Shown here: positions 27,344 to 36,259 of the stretch, piece by piece
Layout of the letters: each line of letters begins with the position of its first letter
Numbering within the stretch: the stretch's first letter is position 1
Source: Pseudomonas hunanensis
GTDB taxonomy: Bacteria; Pseudomonadota; Gammaproteobacteria; Pseudomonadales; Pseudomonadaceae
Direction of reading: 5' to 3'
Length of the DNA: 64,000 nucleotides
NCBI RefSeq assembly: GCF_013393325.1
Contig: NZ_QJRC01000094.1
Location: forward strand, 62,001 to 126,000
Translations under genes and position numbers: made by a program
The notes under the pieces: model-generated
The model's database searches: none
What the model was told of the DNA's origin: nothing
The model's input: the letters and a program-made list of their open reading frames with translations, nothing else

Positions 27344-29077
27344 ACCTCCCGCACGACCATGACAGCTTCAGAAATTGGTGAAATTTATTCACCCTCTCCG
27401 TTCCGGTATGACTTTGAATACCTCTTGAATTGGGCTGAGCCTTTTACCCTTCCACTCGTACCACCAGATAGTGCGGCATTTTTCAGTATCGGTGCTGACA
27501 GCAGGGATGCCGAAGCTAAAGCACAAAAGATTATAAACAAAATCGAAGCAACTCGCCCCTCCGCCCCACCTGGCCTGAAGCAATATCTGGACAACCACTA
27601 CTCAGCAATTGACGCTCGTCACACTGACGAACTAATCAGACTGCAGGCCAAGCGGCAATTTCTTCTAGATCTTCAAGAAAAAATCATCTACAAGCGCCTA
27701 CCCACTGACGACTTCTCAGGAATACATGTGTATGCCCCCGGGCTTACACCAGCCTACCTCTTTTATACCTATATAGACCCTCACATCAACGTTGGAAAAG
27801 AGTTCTACATCGCACAGGGCTTCCTGTTTGCCCTTATGCGAAGCATCACTGCAGCGCAGATTGAAATCCTGCTAGGCCAGAGCCTGAAAATAATCCATCG
27901 CAAAATAACTACTCTCAACTCAAAACTTGAACCTACTGAAAAAATCACCTCGGAAAGCAATACCATAACCTTTAGCATAACACCTTCAATTCAACTCTCA
28001 ACAACCTTGGGCGCAATAGGCAATAGCCACTACCATAATCGCCAATTAGAAACAACTTTGCGATCAGGCCGACAATTGCTGGCAAGGGCAGCCGGCGCTG
28101 CTGCATCCCGGCTATTCAACGTTGGCATCGGTGCTCTGCTCTATTCTTCCGAACTCGGCAACAGTGATCTCTATCATGAAACAACACTGAGCCTCCCAGC
28201 CGATTCATTAATACCGGACCTACCCGATCAGCTGTACGAGAAAGCCCTCAGCCATGGTGTAGCGGAGTCAACCTATCGGATTTATACGAGGAATGACATC
28301 TATGCACTCATCAAAAACCAGCAGACAGCAAGTCTCGAAAGCAGAGTACCTCTACGCCCCCTCTACTTCGACGAGGCGACGAACAGCTACATTTCCGTAC
28401 CTTCGCAAAAGTTTCCAATCAAGCTAACGTTACCCGCCCACACACCCGGCGACACTTCGACAACTAAACCTGGCGCGCAGATACCTTCCTACCCCTATCG
28501 TGGCGTGACACTCAATCCACTGCACATCGAAGCCTCCCCTCTACCCGCGCTGGAACCGGAGGACTTCAAAGACTGCATTTACTGCTTCCCGCCAGAATCT
28601 GGCCTACCGCCACTGTACGTTGTCTTCAACTCTCCCTACCCCGGCGCGACAACCAAAGGGACTTACAGTGGACGACCCTACAACCCGGATAAAGCTGGGG
28701 GACCTATCGAACGACTGGATTGGAGGAAGACTAAGATCACAGCTGATGGCATTGAGCTAGTCAAGCTACACACAAGTCGTTTCGAACCCTCCGATGCGAA
28801 CAAGATCATGATCGATAGGCTGAAAAAAATACTACAAGGTCAATTAGAAGCAACTGACACTGACAAGCGATTCTACACACATGAAATAAGAGAACTTGAG
28901 CGCTTCCGGGCGCTTGAAATCCCAGATAGAATTAGGCCTGAAGATCGTGGCGAAGCATGGAATAACACACATGCCGCAACACTGGAGGACTACCAACTCA
29001 CTTCAGAACTTGAGCTATTATACACACCAGAAGCCATTGAGGCAGACGACCGGCAGACTGCGCGAGAAAATCAATGA
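27341..29077 (+). CDS. S-type-pyocin-like bacteriocin with C-terminal toxin domain
   Basis: The 578-aa protein has a Pyocin_S-type central domain: 'VPLRPLYFDEATNSYISVP', 'LPAHTPGDTSTTKPGAQIPSYP' and 'GVTLNPLHIEASP' through 'ESGLPPLYVVFNSPYPG' (about residues 330-430). A charged C-terminal domain (about 433-578) has 'KLHTSRF', 'ANKIMIDRLKKIL', 'DTDKRFYTHEIRELERFRAL' and 'NNTHAATLEDYQL'. In this family the C-terminal part kills, usually as a nuclease or tRNase, and the N-terminal part binds a receptor on related bacteria; which activity applies here I cannot tell. It overlaps the small next gene by 4 bases. The gene is clearly more AT-rich than its neighbours, suggesting acquisition. Confidence 0.82.
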   Translation: MTSRTTMTASEIGEIYSPSPFRYDFEYLLNWAEPFTLPLVPPDSAAFFSIGADSRDAEAKAQKIINKIEATRPSAPPGLKQYLDNHYSAIDARHTDELIRLQAKRQFLLDLQEKIIYKRLPTDDFSGIHVYAPGLTPAYLFYTYIDPHINVGKEFYIAQGFLFALMRSITAAQIEILLGQSLKIIHRKITTLNSKLEPTEKITSESNTITFSITPSIQLSTTLGAIGNSHYHNRQLETTLRSGRQLLARAAGAAASRLFNVGIGALLYSSELGNSDLYHETTLSLPADSLIPDLPDQLYEKALSHGVAESTYRIYTRNDIYALIKNQQTASLESRVPLRPLYFDEATNSYISVPSQKFPIKLTLPAHTPGDTSTTKPGAQIPSYPYRGVTLNPLHIEASPLPALEPEDFKDCIYCFPPESGLPPLYVVFNSPYPGATTKGTYSGRPYNPDKAGGPIERLDWRKTKITADGIELVKLHTSRFEPSDANKIMIDRLKKILQGQLEATDTDKRFYTHEIRELERFRALEIPDRIRPEDRGEAWNNTHAATLEDYQLTSELELLYTPEAIEADDRQTARENQ

Positions 29078-29340
29078 ATACCGTCAGCGAAATAGTAATT
29101 AACGAAAGCCCTACAGACGTCATTTTATGGCTTGTGAGGCGAGATGGCATTTCTCATCCCCGGCTCGACAACTTGTACAATAGAAATAGCTGGGCAAATA
29201 TTGGTGACTGCCTACAACTCATGAACTTAGTAAGCAAAATGCTTGAAGAAGGCTTAATACAATATGGCGGTAATGGCTACATCAAGGGCCAGAATTGGCG
29301 AGAGCCAGAATTCCTGGCTCAAAAAAAATATGAATTGTGA
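29074..29340 (+). CDS. Probable immunity protein for the pyocin-like bacteriocin
   Basis: The 88-aa product starts inside the bacteriocin stop codon (ATGA overlap) and has the same AT-rich composition. It is small, soluble and mixed-charge, with 'LVRRDGISHPRLDNLY' and 'LMNLVSKMLEEGLIQYGGNGYI', which read as a compact helical/winged fold. I do not recognise a named immunity family; the assignment rests on position, overlap and size, which are typical of toxin-immunity pairs. Confidence 0.75.
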   Translation: MNTVSEIVINESPTDVILWLVRRDGISHPRLDNLYNRNSWANIGDCLQLMNLVSKMLEEGLIQYGGNGYIKGQNWREPEFLAQKKYEL

Positions 29341-29388
29341 GGCGCTCTGAACTTAGGGCCTTGCAGGCTAAGATGAGTTTCATCAGAG

Positions 29389-29419
29389 GCGCCGGCAGTG
29401 ACAATGGGTCTGCCGGCGC
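29389..29419. terminator. Bidirectional hairpin between immunity and amidohydrolase genes
   Basis: gcgccggcag (29389-29398) and ctgccggcgc (29410-29419) form a perfect 10-bp stem with an 11-base loop, between convergent genes. There is no strong T-run on either side. Confidence 0.65.
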
Positions 29420-29426
29420 TCACCAC

Positions 29427-30449
29427 CTAACGCCAGTCCGCCTTACCAGCAAAGAACGCCTGCGCATTCACCTCCAGGCTGTCCAGGTGATACCCGCCTT
29501 CCTGCACGATCAGACACGGCAACCGCAACGCACGAATCCGCTCCCCCAACGCAGCAAACCCTTCAGTCGTCACTGCCACCTTGCTCTGCGGGTCGAGCTC
29601 ATAGATATCGAACCCCAAAGACAACACCAGCGCCTCAGCACCAAAGTCCTTCACTGCAGCTAGCGCAACGTCCAACTGCCCCATGAAATCAGCCTCACTG
29701 GCCCCATGCGCCATCGGCAAGTTCAGGTTGTACCCCTCCCCTTCACCACTACCCCGCTCGTCCGCGAACCCAGCCACGCCAGGGTAGAAGTTGGTCGGGT
29801 CGCCATGCACCGACACATACAGCACATCACGGCGATCGTAGAAAATCTCCTGAATCCCCTGCCCATGGTGCATGTCGGTATCGAGAACTGCCACGCGGCT
29901 ATAACGGCTGCGCAGGGCCTGGGCAGCTACAGCCGCGTTGTTGATGTAGCAGAACCCACCCGCCGAATCGAAGCGCGCATGGTGCCCCGGTGGCCTGCAC
30001 AGCGCATAGGCAGCCGGTTCGCCGTCGAGGATGGCCTTGGCCCCGGCCACCGCGCTTTGCGCAGACCAATAGGCCGAACGCCAGGTGTTTTCGCCAACAG
30101 GGCAGCTGCCATCCGCCAGGTAGCGCCCGGCCTGGGCGAGAATGCCACGCAAGGCGTTGGGCTCACGCACGAAGATGTTGGACATGACCTCGTCGCCCCA
30201 GTCCTCGGGCACTTCCTTCCAGCGTGCATGGGCCTCTTCGAGGAAGGCCAGATAGGCCTCACCGTGCACAGCCCTGAACGGTTCAAGGCCGGCATCGTCG
30301 GGCTGGCGGATGTCGAAGCCCAGGTCCTTGGCGGCCTGCAACAGCCGCTGGGCGCGCTCGGGGACTTCCTGCGGGGTGCGCATGGCGCCGCGCGAGTAGT
30401 AGCTGCGCGGGTGGTGCAGCAGTTGTTCGGGGTGGAAGTAGCAACGCAT
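29427..30449 (-). CDS. Histone-deacetylase-family amidohydrolase (acetylpolyamine amidohydrolase type)
   Basis: The 340-aa enzyme belongs to the zinc-dependent arginase/deacetylase fold. The catalytic His pair is in 'RPPGHHA' (about residues 150-156), zinc ligands in 'DTDMHHGQG' (about 185-193) and 'LGFDIYELDP' (about 280), and the transition-state Tyr region in 'QEGGYHLDS'. Bacterial members cleave acetyl groups from acetylpolyamines or related amides. It is the last gene of a three-gene operon, 11 bases after the carbamoylase-like gene. Confidence 0.9.
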   Translation of the reverse strand: MRCYFHPEQLLHHPRSYYSRGAMRTPQEVPERAQRLLQAAKDLGFDIRQPDDAGLEPFRAVHGEAYLAFLEEAHARWKEVPEDWGDEVMSNIFVREPNALRGILAQAGRYLADGSCPVGENTWRSAYWSAQSAVAGAKAILDGEPAAYALCRPPGHHARFDSAGGFCYINNAAVAAQALRSRYSRVAVLDTDMHHGQGIQEIFYDRRDVLYVSVHGDPTNFYPGVAGFADERGSGEGEGYNLNLPMAHGASEADFMGQLDVALAAVKDFGAEALVLSLGFDIYELDPQSKVAVTTEGFAALGERIRALRLPCLIVQEGGYHLDSLEVNAQAFFAGKADWR

Positions 30450-30460
30450 CAGGCTTCTCC

Positions 30461-31690
30461 TTATTCGACAAGGCCCGCACGGGCCAGCACGGCGTTCAGC
30501 AGTACATCGGCACCCTGACGGGCATCGTTGGGCAACACGTCTTCGGCTTCGTTGTGGCTCAGGCCGCCGACACAGGGGATGAACACCATGGCCGTCGGGC
30601 AGTAGCGGGCCAGCAGGATGGCATCGTGGCCGGCACCGCTGACGATCGATTGCTGGGCATAGCCCAGGCCATCCACAGCCTGCTGCACAGCAGCCACGCA
30701 GTCGGTGTCGAACGGGGTGGCCGGGCTGACCCAGTGCCGCTCGATACGCACCTGCAGACCCCGCTGGCTGGCAATGGCTTGCAGCTTCAAGGTCAAGTCA
30801 CGCTCCATCGCCTCGATGGCTTCGTCGCGGTGGTGGCGCAAGTCGACCGTGAACTGCAGCAGGCCAGGAATGGTATTGCGTGAAGACTTGGCAATGGACA
30901 GTTCGCCAACAGTGGTCAAACCTTCGGGCGCGAAGTCCGCTGCCAGTTGCTCAATCGCCTGGATCATCCGCGCCGCGCCATACAAGGCATCCTTGCGCAG
31001 CGGCATCGGCGTGGTGCCGGCGTGTGCCGCCATACCTTCGACAGTGACGTCCAGCCAGCGGATAGCCTGACCACCGCTGACCACGCCGATGGCCTTGGCG
31101 TTGTCTTCAAGGATCGGGCCTTGCTCGATATGCGCCTCGAAATACGCATCCACCTGGCCACCCAGCGGGCGCTGGCCGGCGTAACCAGTGCGCTGCAGCT
31201 CGTCAGCCACGCTGATGCCATCAGCATCGCGGATAGCCAGCGCCTCGGCCAGCGCAAGGCTGCCGGTAAACACCGCCGAGCCGAACATGGCCGGGGTGAA
31301 GCGCGCGCCCTCTTCGTTGGTCCATACAGCGATTTCCAGCGGCTTGCGGGTCTGGATGTTCAGATCGTTGAGGCGACGCACCACTTCAAGCCCGGCCAGC
31401 ACGCCATAGACGCCATCGAAACGACCGCCTTTGGGCTGGGTGTCGAGGTGGCTACCAATCATCACCGGCGCCGCATCCGGGTCACTGCCAGGGCGGCGGG
31501 CGAACAGGTTGCCGATGGCATCCACCGTCAGCGTCAGGCCGGCTTCACGGCACCAGTGGCTGAACAGTTCACGGCCAGCCTTGTCTTCGTCGCTGAGCGC
31601 CAGGCGGCAGCTGCCGCCACGGGCGGTGGCGCCGATTTCGGCCATGGCCATCAGGCTCGCCCACAGGCGTTCGCCATTGCTTTTCAACAT
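30461..31690 (-). CDS. Zn-dependent M20-family amidase (N-carbamoyl-L-amino-acid hydrolase / allantoate amidohydrolase type)
   Basis: The 409-aa protein has the M20 hydantoinase/carbamoylase pattern: 'IGSHLDTQPKGGRFDGVYGV' (about residues 78-97) with metal-binding His and Asp, 'TNEEGARF' (about 128-135) with the general-base Glu, 'EAHIEQGPILE' near 190, and 'SGAGHDAI' plus 'GGLSHNEAEDV' near the end. It removes a carbamoyl or similar group from an amino acid. The operon context suggests a pathway for acylated or carbamoylated amines brought in by the upstream transporter. Confidence 0.88.
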   Translation of the reverse strand: MLKSNGERLWASLMAMAEIGATARGGSCRLALSDEDKAGRELFSHWCREAGLTLTVDAIGNLFARRPGSDPDAAPVMIGSHLDTQPKGGRFDGVYGVLAGLEVVRRLNDLNIQTRKPLEIAVWTNEEGARFTPAMFGSAVFTGSLALAEALAIRDADGISVADELQRTGYAGQRPLGGQVDAYFEAHIEQGPILEDNAKAIGVVSGGQAIRWLDVTVEGMAAHAGTTPMPLRKDALYGAARMIQAIEQLAADFAPEGLTTVGELSIAKSSRNTIPGLLQFTVDLRHHRDEAIEAMERDLTLKLQAIASQRGLQVRIERHWVSPATPFDTDCVAAVQQAVDGLGYAQQSIVSGAGHDAILLARYCPTAMVFIPCVGGLSHNEAEDVLPNDARQGADVLLNAVLARAGLVE

Positions 31691-31720
31691 GTGCGGGTAC
31701 TCCAGAGTAAAACAGTTCGA

Positions 31721-33025
31721 TCAGGCCAGTTCCAGGCGCTGGCTACGGGCATACTGGCGCGCCAGGGCAAGCACGCAGACCAGCGAGACGGTGGCGATCA
31801 GGGTGTAGAACACGGCCATCGGCCACCACTGGCCGCTGAAGGTGTGAGCCAACCAGGTGCCGATCAGCGGGGTAAGGCCGCCAGCGATGGCGCCGCAGAC
31901 CTGGTAGGCCAAGGAAATGGCGGTATAGCGCACGCGGGTTTCGAACATACCGCTGACATAGCCAGCTATCACCGCGTAGAAAGAGGCCATGCAGGCTGCA
32001 GCCAGGGCGATGCCCAGTACGATCAACGGCCCCTGGCCCGAGCTGACCAGCACGAACATCGGGTACGGCGAGGCCATCGCCAGCAACGCAACCAGGGCCA
32101 GGAAGCGCGTGGCACCGATCTTCTCCGACAGCCAGGCAGCCAGCGGTTGCACGCAGAACTGGATGATCGCCACGAAGAACAGGCACTCAAGTATCAGCGA
32201 GCGCTCCAGGTGCAATTGTTGAGTGGTGTAGCTGATCATGAAGGTGTTGGTGAAATAGACCCCGGCAATGCCCAAGGTGTTGGCACCGATGCACAACAAC
32301 AGCGGGCGCCAGGCGGTGCGCAGCACTTCGAAGACCGGCGCCTGCTCTTTGCGCCGGGCCTTCTCTGCCTGTTCGCGGCTGGCGATGAACTCGGGCGACT
32401 CGTTCACCCCCAGGCGAATCGCCAGGCCCACCAGCAGCAACAACGCGCTGGCCAGGAACGGCACGCGCCAGCCCCAGCTCATCAGCTGGTCTTCAGGCAG
32501 GCGGGTCACCGCGCCGAAGGCCAGCAGCGACAGAATCAGGCCCGCCGGGCTGCCCAGTTGGGCAAACGAAGCGAAGAAGTTGCGCCGGCCTTTGGGCGCA
32601 TGCTCGCCGGCCATCAGCACCGCCCCACCCCACTCGCCGCCCACGGCGATGCCCTGGACGATGCGCAGCAGGATCAACAGCACCGGTGCGGTGGCACCGA
32701 TCTGCGCGTAAGTTGGCAGCAGGCCGATACACACGGTGACGATGCCCATCATCAGCAGGGTGATGACCAGCGACTTCTTGCGGCCGATACGGTCGCCCAC
32801 GTGGCCGAAGACAATGCCACCCAGCGGCCGGGCGAAAAAGCCCACGGCGAAGGTGCCGAACGCGGCCATGGTGCTGAACAGGCTGTCGTCGGAGGGGAAG
32901 AACAGGGCACCGAACACCAGGGCGGCGGCGGTGGCGTAAATGTAGAAGTCGTACCACTCGATCATGGTGCCGATGAACGCGGCAGCGGCGGCACGGCGTG
33001 GCTGGGCGGAAGCGGTGGGCTTCAT
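31721..33025 (-). CDS. MHS-family MFS transporter
   Basis: The 434-aa protein has twelve helices and MHS signatures: 'IGTMIEWYDFYIYA' in helix 1, 'GHVGDRIGRKKSL' in the first cytoplasmic loop, and 'IVQGIAVGGEWGGAVL' in helix 4. It is first in the operon with the carbamoylase-like and acetylpolyamine-amidohydrolase-like genes and diverges from a LysR regulator, so it probably imports their substrate. Confidence 0.9.
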   Translation of the reverse strand: MKPTASAQPRRAAAAAFIGTMIEWYDFYIYATAAALVFGALFFPSDDSLFSTMAAFGTFAVGFFARPLGGIVFGHVGDRIGRKKSLVITLLMMGIVTVCIGLLPTYAQIGATAPVLLILLRIVQGIAVGGEWGGAVLMAGEHAPKGRRNFFASFAQLGSPAGLILSLLAFGAVTRLPEDQLMSWGWRVPFLASALLLLVGLAIRLGVNESPEFIASREQAEKARRKEQAPVFEVLRTAWRPLLLCIGANTLGIAGVYFTNTFMISYTTQQLHLERSLILECLFFVAIIQFCVQPLAAWLSEKIGATRFLALVALLAMASPYPMFVLVSSGQGPLIVLGIALAAACMASFYAVIAGYVSGMFETRVRYTAISLAYQVCGAIAGGLTPLIGTWLAHTFSGQWWPMAVFYTLIATVSLVCVLALARQYARSQRLELA

Positions 33026-33179
33026 GGGGGCTCCTTTGCTTGTTGTTCTGGCAGGAGTTGCTGGGTCATGGTCGCGCTCTCGTGGCGCTTGGCCTGCGAT
33101 TTATCGGCTCAGGGCTATGATTAGTCAATTTTCTATTTATTATTCGTACTATTAGCCACGCTTATCATCGAGCCTCGCC

Positions 33180-34088
33180 ATGTCCGACCGTCTGCTCAAC
33201 GACCGCCTCGACTGGAACCTGCTGCGCACCTTCCGGGTCATCGGCCAGGAACTGTCCATCAGCCGCGCCGCCGCCCGCCTGCACCTCACCCAGCCGGCCG
33301 TGAGCCAGGCGCTCAAGCGCCTTGAAGAGCAGCTTGGCCGCCAGCTTATCGCCCGACGTGGGCCGCGTTTCGTGCTGACGGAAATGGGCGAGCAGCTGTT
33401 CCAGCTGGCTGGCGAGGTGTATGGGCAGATGTCGCAGATCGGCGGTTTGCTGGAGCAACCGGCGGACGAACTGGTAGGCAAGGTGCGTCTGTTGATGATC
33501 AGCCGCATCGTCAGCGAGCGCTTCGACGACTTCCTCGCCGACTTCCATCGCCAGCACCCACGGGTGGAGCTGGAAATCGACGTGATGCGCAGCTCCGACA
33601 TCGTCGCAGCCCTGCAGGAGAAAACCGCCACAGCGGGCCTTAGCCTCAACCGGCGTGCACAGCCACGGCTGGAGCAACGGCTGTTTCTGCGCCAGCGCTA
33701 TGCGTTCTTCTGTGGCAAGCACCATGCCTTGTTCGGCCAGGCCGAAGGCGACTTGCAACGGGAGAATTTCGTCAGTTTTACCAGCGACCAGATTGGCGGC
33801 ATGTTGTCGCCGCTGACCATTTTCCGCGACCAGCAGGGCTTTGCCGGGCGCATCGTGGCGTCATCGCCAAGCCTGGAGGAAGTACGCCGGCTGGTGATCG
33901 CCGGCTTTGGCATCGGCTGCCTGCCCGAGCATGTGGTGGCGCCGGATGTAGAGGCGGGGTTGCTGTGGAAGTTGCCGCCGCAGGAAGGGATTGCCGATGT
34001 GGATATTCACCTGTTGTGGAACAGGGAGCAGCGCTTCAGTCGGGCAGAAGAGGTGTTTATCGAGGCCTTGCAGCAAAGTCTCGGTTAA
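33180..34088 (+). CDS. LysR-family transcriptional regulator
   Basis: The 302-aa protein has an N-terminal winged HTH ('ISRAAARLHLTQPAVSQALKRLEEQLG', about residues 25-51) and a periplasmic-binding-like effector domain from about 95. It diverges from the MHS/carbamoylase/amidohydrolase operon; the 154-base gap is AT-rich just before its start (tattattcgtactatta) and would hold LysR-type T-N11-A sites. Regulation of that operon is the likely job. Confidence 0.92.
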   Translation: MSDRLLNDRLDWNLLRTFRVIGQELSISRAAARLHLTQPAVSQALKRLEEQLGRQLIARRGPRFVLTEMGEQLFQLAGEVYGQMSQIGGLLEQPADELVGKVRLLMISRIVSERFDDFLADFHRQHPRVELEIDVMRSSDIVAALQEKTATAGLSLNRRAQPRLEQRLFLRQRYAFFCGKHHALFGQAEGDLQRENFVSFTSDQIGGMLSPLTIFRDQQGFAGRIVASSPSLEEVRRLVIAGFGIGCLPEHVVAPDVEAGLLWKLPPQEGIADVDIHLLWNREQRFSRAEEVFIEALQQSLG

Positions 34089-34106
34089 CAGGCTTCGCTG
34101 GCGATA

Positions 34107-34123
34107 GGAGGGCAAAGCCCTCC
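34107..34123. terminator. Bidirectional hairpin
   Basis: ggagggc-aaa-gccctcc forms a 7-bp stem followed by ccctttc, between the convergent LysR and aldo-keto reductase genes. Confidence 0.6.
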
Positions 34124-34134
34124 CCCTTTCGCGA

Positions 34135-35145
34135 TTAGGCTTCAGGTACCGGTGCCTGCTGGGCGATCAGCCCCAGCTCACGCAGCTCAGCCCAGAACGC
34201 GGCCGGAATCACCGCATTGAACGCCGCCAGGTCTTGGTCGGCATGTTGTGGCCGGGTCGCCCCTGGGATCACCGCCGCTACCGCGGGGTGCGCCAGCGAG
34301 AACTGCAACGCCGCAGCCTTGATGTCCACCCCATGGCGCGCCGCCACTTCGTTCAGGCGCTGGACACGGGCACGGATTTGCGGGCTGGCCTTCTGGTACT
34401 CGTAGTGCTCTCCCCCGGCAATCACGCCGGAGTTGTACGGGCCGCCGACGACAATGCCGAGGCCTTGCGCCAATGCACCTGGCATTACCCGTTGCAACGC
34501 ACGGTCGTGGTCCAGAAGGCTGTAGCGACCCGCCAGCAGGAAGCCGTCCGGGCGTGCTGCTTCGAGGTCCAATGTCAGCTCGATCGGCTCGACGCGGTTC
34601 ACGCCCAAGCCCCATGCCTTGATCACGCCTTCTTCACGCAGGCGGGTCAGCACGCGGAAGGCACCGGTACGAGCGATTTCGAACTGGCTCAGCCATTCGT
34701 CACCGTAGAAGTCCTGGGCGATGTCGTGAATCCAGACGATATCCAGGTAGTCGGTACCCATACGCTTGAGGGTGTCTTCGATCGAGCGCAGGGTGGCATC
34801 GGCGCTGTAGTCATTGACGATGCGGTTACGGTTGCCGTGCTCGAACAGGCCGCTCTTCTCGCCCAGCTCACGAGCAGCCGGGTCTTCCAGTGCGTCGAGG
34901 ATGACGCGGCCAACCTTGCTGCTCAGCACGTATTCATGGCGCGGGCGCTGGGCCAGGGCCTTGCCGAGGCGGATTTCCGACAGCCCGGCACCGTAGAAAG
35001 GCGCAGTGTCGAAGTAGCGCACACCGTTGTTCCAGGCCGCGTCCACCGAGGCTTGCACTTCGGTATCTGGCACGTTGCGGAACATGTTGCCCAGTGGCGC
35101 GGTACCAAAGCCCAGGGGGTTGGCGATCAGGTCTTTCAAGCTCAT
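34135..35145 (-). CDS. Aldo/keto reductase (L-fucose / D-threo-aldose dehydrogenase type)
   Basis: The 336-aa enzyme shows AKR features: 'GFGTAPLGNMF' near the start, 'YFDTAPFYG' (catalytic Asp and Tyr, about residues 45-53), the Lys in 'VLSSKVGRV' and the His in 'IVWIHDI'. The set resembles bacterial D-threo-aldose 1-dehydrogenases that oxidise L-fucose or D-arabinose. I start at 'MSLKDLIANPLG' (35145) with ggag upstream; an in-frame extension of 17 residues lacks conservation features. A LysR gene diverges 117 bases away and probably regulates it. Confidence 0.88.
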   Translation of the reverse strand: MSLKDLIANPLGFGTAPLGNMFRNVPDTEVQASVDAAWNNGVRYFDTAPFYGAGLSEIRLGKALAQRPRHEYVLSSKVGRVILDALEDPAARELGEKSGLFEHGNRNRIVNDYSADATLRSIEDTLKRMGTDYLDIVWIHDIAQDFYGDEWLSQFEIARTGAFRVLTRLREEGVIKAWGLGVNRVEPIELTLDLEAARPDGFLLAGRYSLLDHDRALQRVMPGALAQGLGIVVGGPYNSGVIAGGEHYEYQKASPQIRARVQRLNEVAARHGVDIKAAALQFSLAHPAVAAVIPGATRPQHADQDLAAFNAVIPAAFWAELRELGLIAQQAPVPEA

Positions 35146-35261
35146 GGCATGTCTCCAAAGGGTGTGTAAGGTCATCAACCGACGACGTGAGCACATCCTA
35201 GGCTGGCCAAACCCAGACCGTCCAAGTCATAATTCGTCACAGTTAAGTCCCTGGAGGTCTC

Positions 35262-36173
35262 ATGCAGGATTTGCGTCAGTTGCGCTACTTCGTGGCCGTC
35301 GCCGAATGCGAGAATGTCGGCCGAGCCGCCGAGCAGCTGCATATTTCCCAATCGCCCCTCAGCCGGCAGATCGCCCAGCTGGAGGACAACCTTGGCCTGG
35401 CCCTGTTCGAACGGCGCAACCAGCGGCTGTACCTGACTAACGACGGGCGCACCTTCCTGGCCGAGGCGCGCGGCCTGCTCAAGCATGCCGAGCGCTTGGA
35501 GTCGCTGGGCAAGCGCCTGGGCCGTGGCGAGGAAGGCGGCTTGTGCATCGGCTACGTCAACCACGCCATCCACGCTGGTGTGCTGCCTGGCGCAGTGCGG
35601 GCCATTCGTGGCGAACGCCCGAACATTCACATTGCGCTGTACAACATGATCCCCAGCGAGCAGTTCGAAGGCCTGCGCCAGCGCAGCCTGGACATTGCCC
35701 TGGTGTGCGAGCCGCCGCCGAAGCACGACCCCGACTTGCGTGCGCAGCCAGTACTGGATGACCCAATGCTGCTGGCCATCCCAGCCTCGCACCCTCTGGC
35801 CAGCAAGGCGGAACTGACCCCGGCCGACCTGCACGAGCAGGAATGGATCATCACCGGGGGCCAGCCCGACCAGGTGAACAAGCGCGACGACTTCATCGCC
35901 CGCTGCGGTGATGCCGGTTTTACCCCGCGCTTGTCCCTTGAAGCGACCGACCCATTGAGCGTGCTCGGCCTGGTGTCCGCGGGCCTGGGCCTGGCCATGG
36001 TGCAGGGCAGCCTGACGGCCAGTGCCGGGCCAACCGTGGTTTTGCGTCAGCTGGATTGGTTCCAACCCAGCGTGCAATTGTGGGCCGCCTGGCACAAGGT
36101 CGACCTGCGGCCGATCGTGGGCATTTTCCGTGAACGCGTGCTGGCGCAGGCGAATAAGTCCATAGAGGTCTGA
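35262..36173 (+). CDS. LysR-family transcriptional regulator
   Basis: The 303-aa protein has the LysR HTH at residues 1-60 ('NVGRAAEQLHISQSPLSRQIAQLEDNLG') and an effector domain beginning at about 90 ('LCIGYVNHAIHAGVLPGAVRAI'), similar to CatR/BenM-type regulators. It lies between the divergent aldo/keto reductase and the co-directional SDR gene and could control either. Confidence 0.92.
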   Translation: MQDLRQLRYFVAVAECENVGRAAEQLHISQSPLSRQIAQLEDNLGLALFERRNQRLYLTNDGRTFLAEARGLLKHAERLESLGKRLGRGEEGGLCIGYVNHAIHAGVLPGAVRAIRGERPNIHIALYNMIPSEQFEGLRQRSLDIALVCEPPPKHDPDLRAQPVLDDPMLLAIPASHPLASKAELTPADLHEQEWIITGGQPDQVNKRDDFIARCGDAGFTPRLSLEATDPLSVLGLVSAGLGLAMVQGSLTASAGPTVVLRQLDWFQPSVQLWAAWHKVDLRPIVGIFRERVLAQANKSIEV

Positions 36174-36259
36174 ACTCAGTCGAATTACGTCTTTTACAGT
36201 CTGAGTAGGCTTTACTAGGATGGCTCTCATCGATACAACTCACCCACAGGAGCCATTCC

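Noticed and set aside
30947..33124. Plus-strand open frame of 725 codons across the carbamoylase and transporter genes
   Set aside because: It covers two recognised genes on the other strand and shows shadow-type composition.
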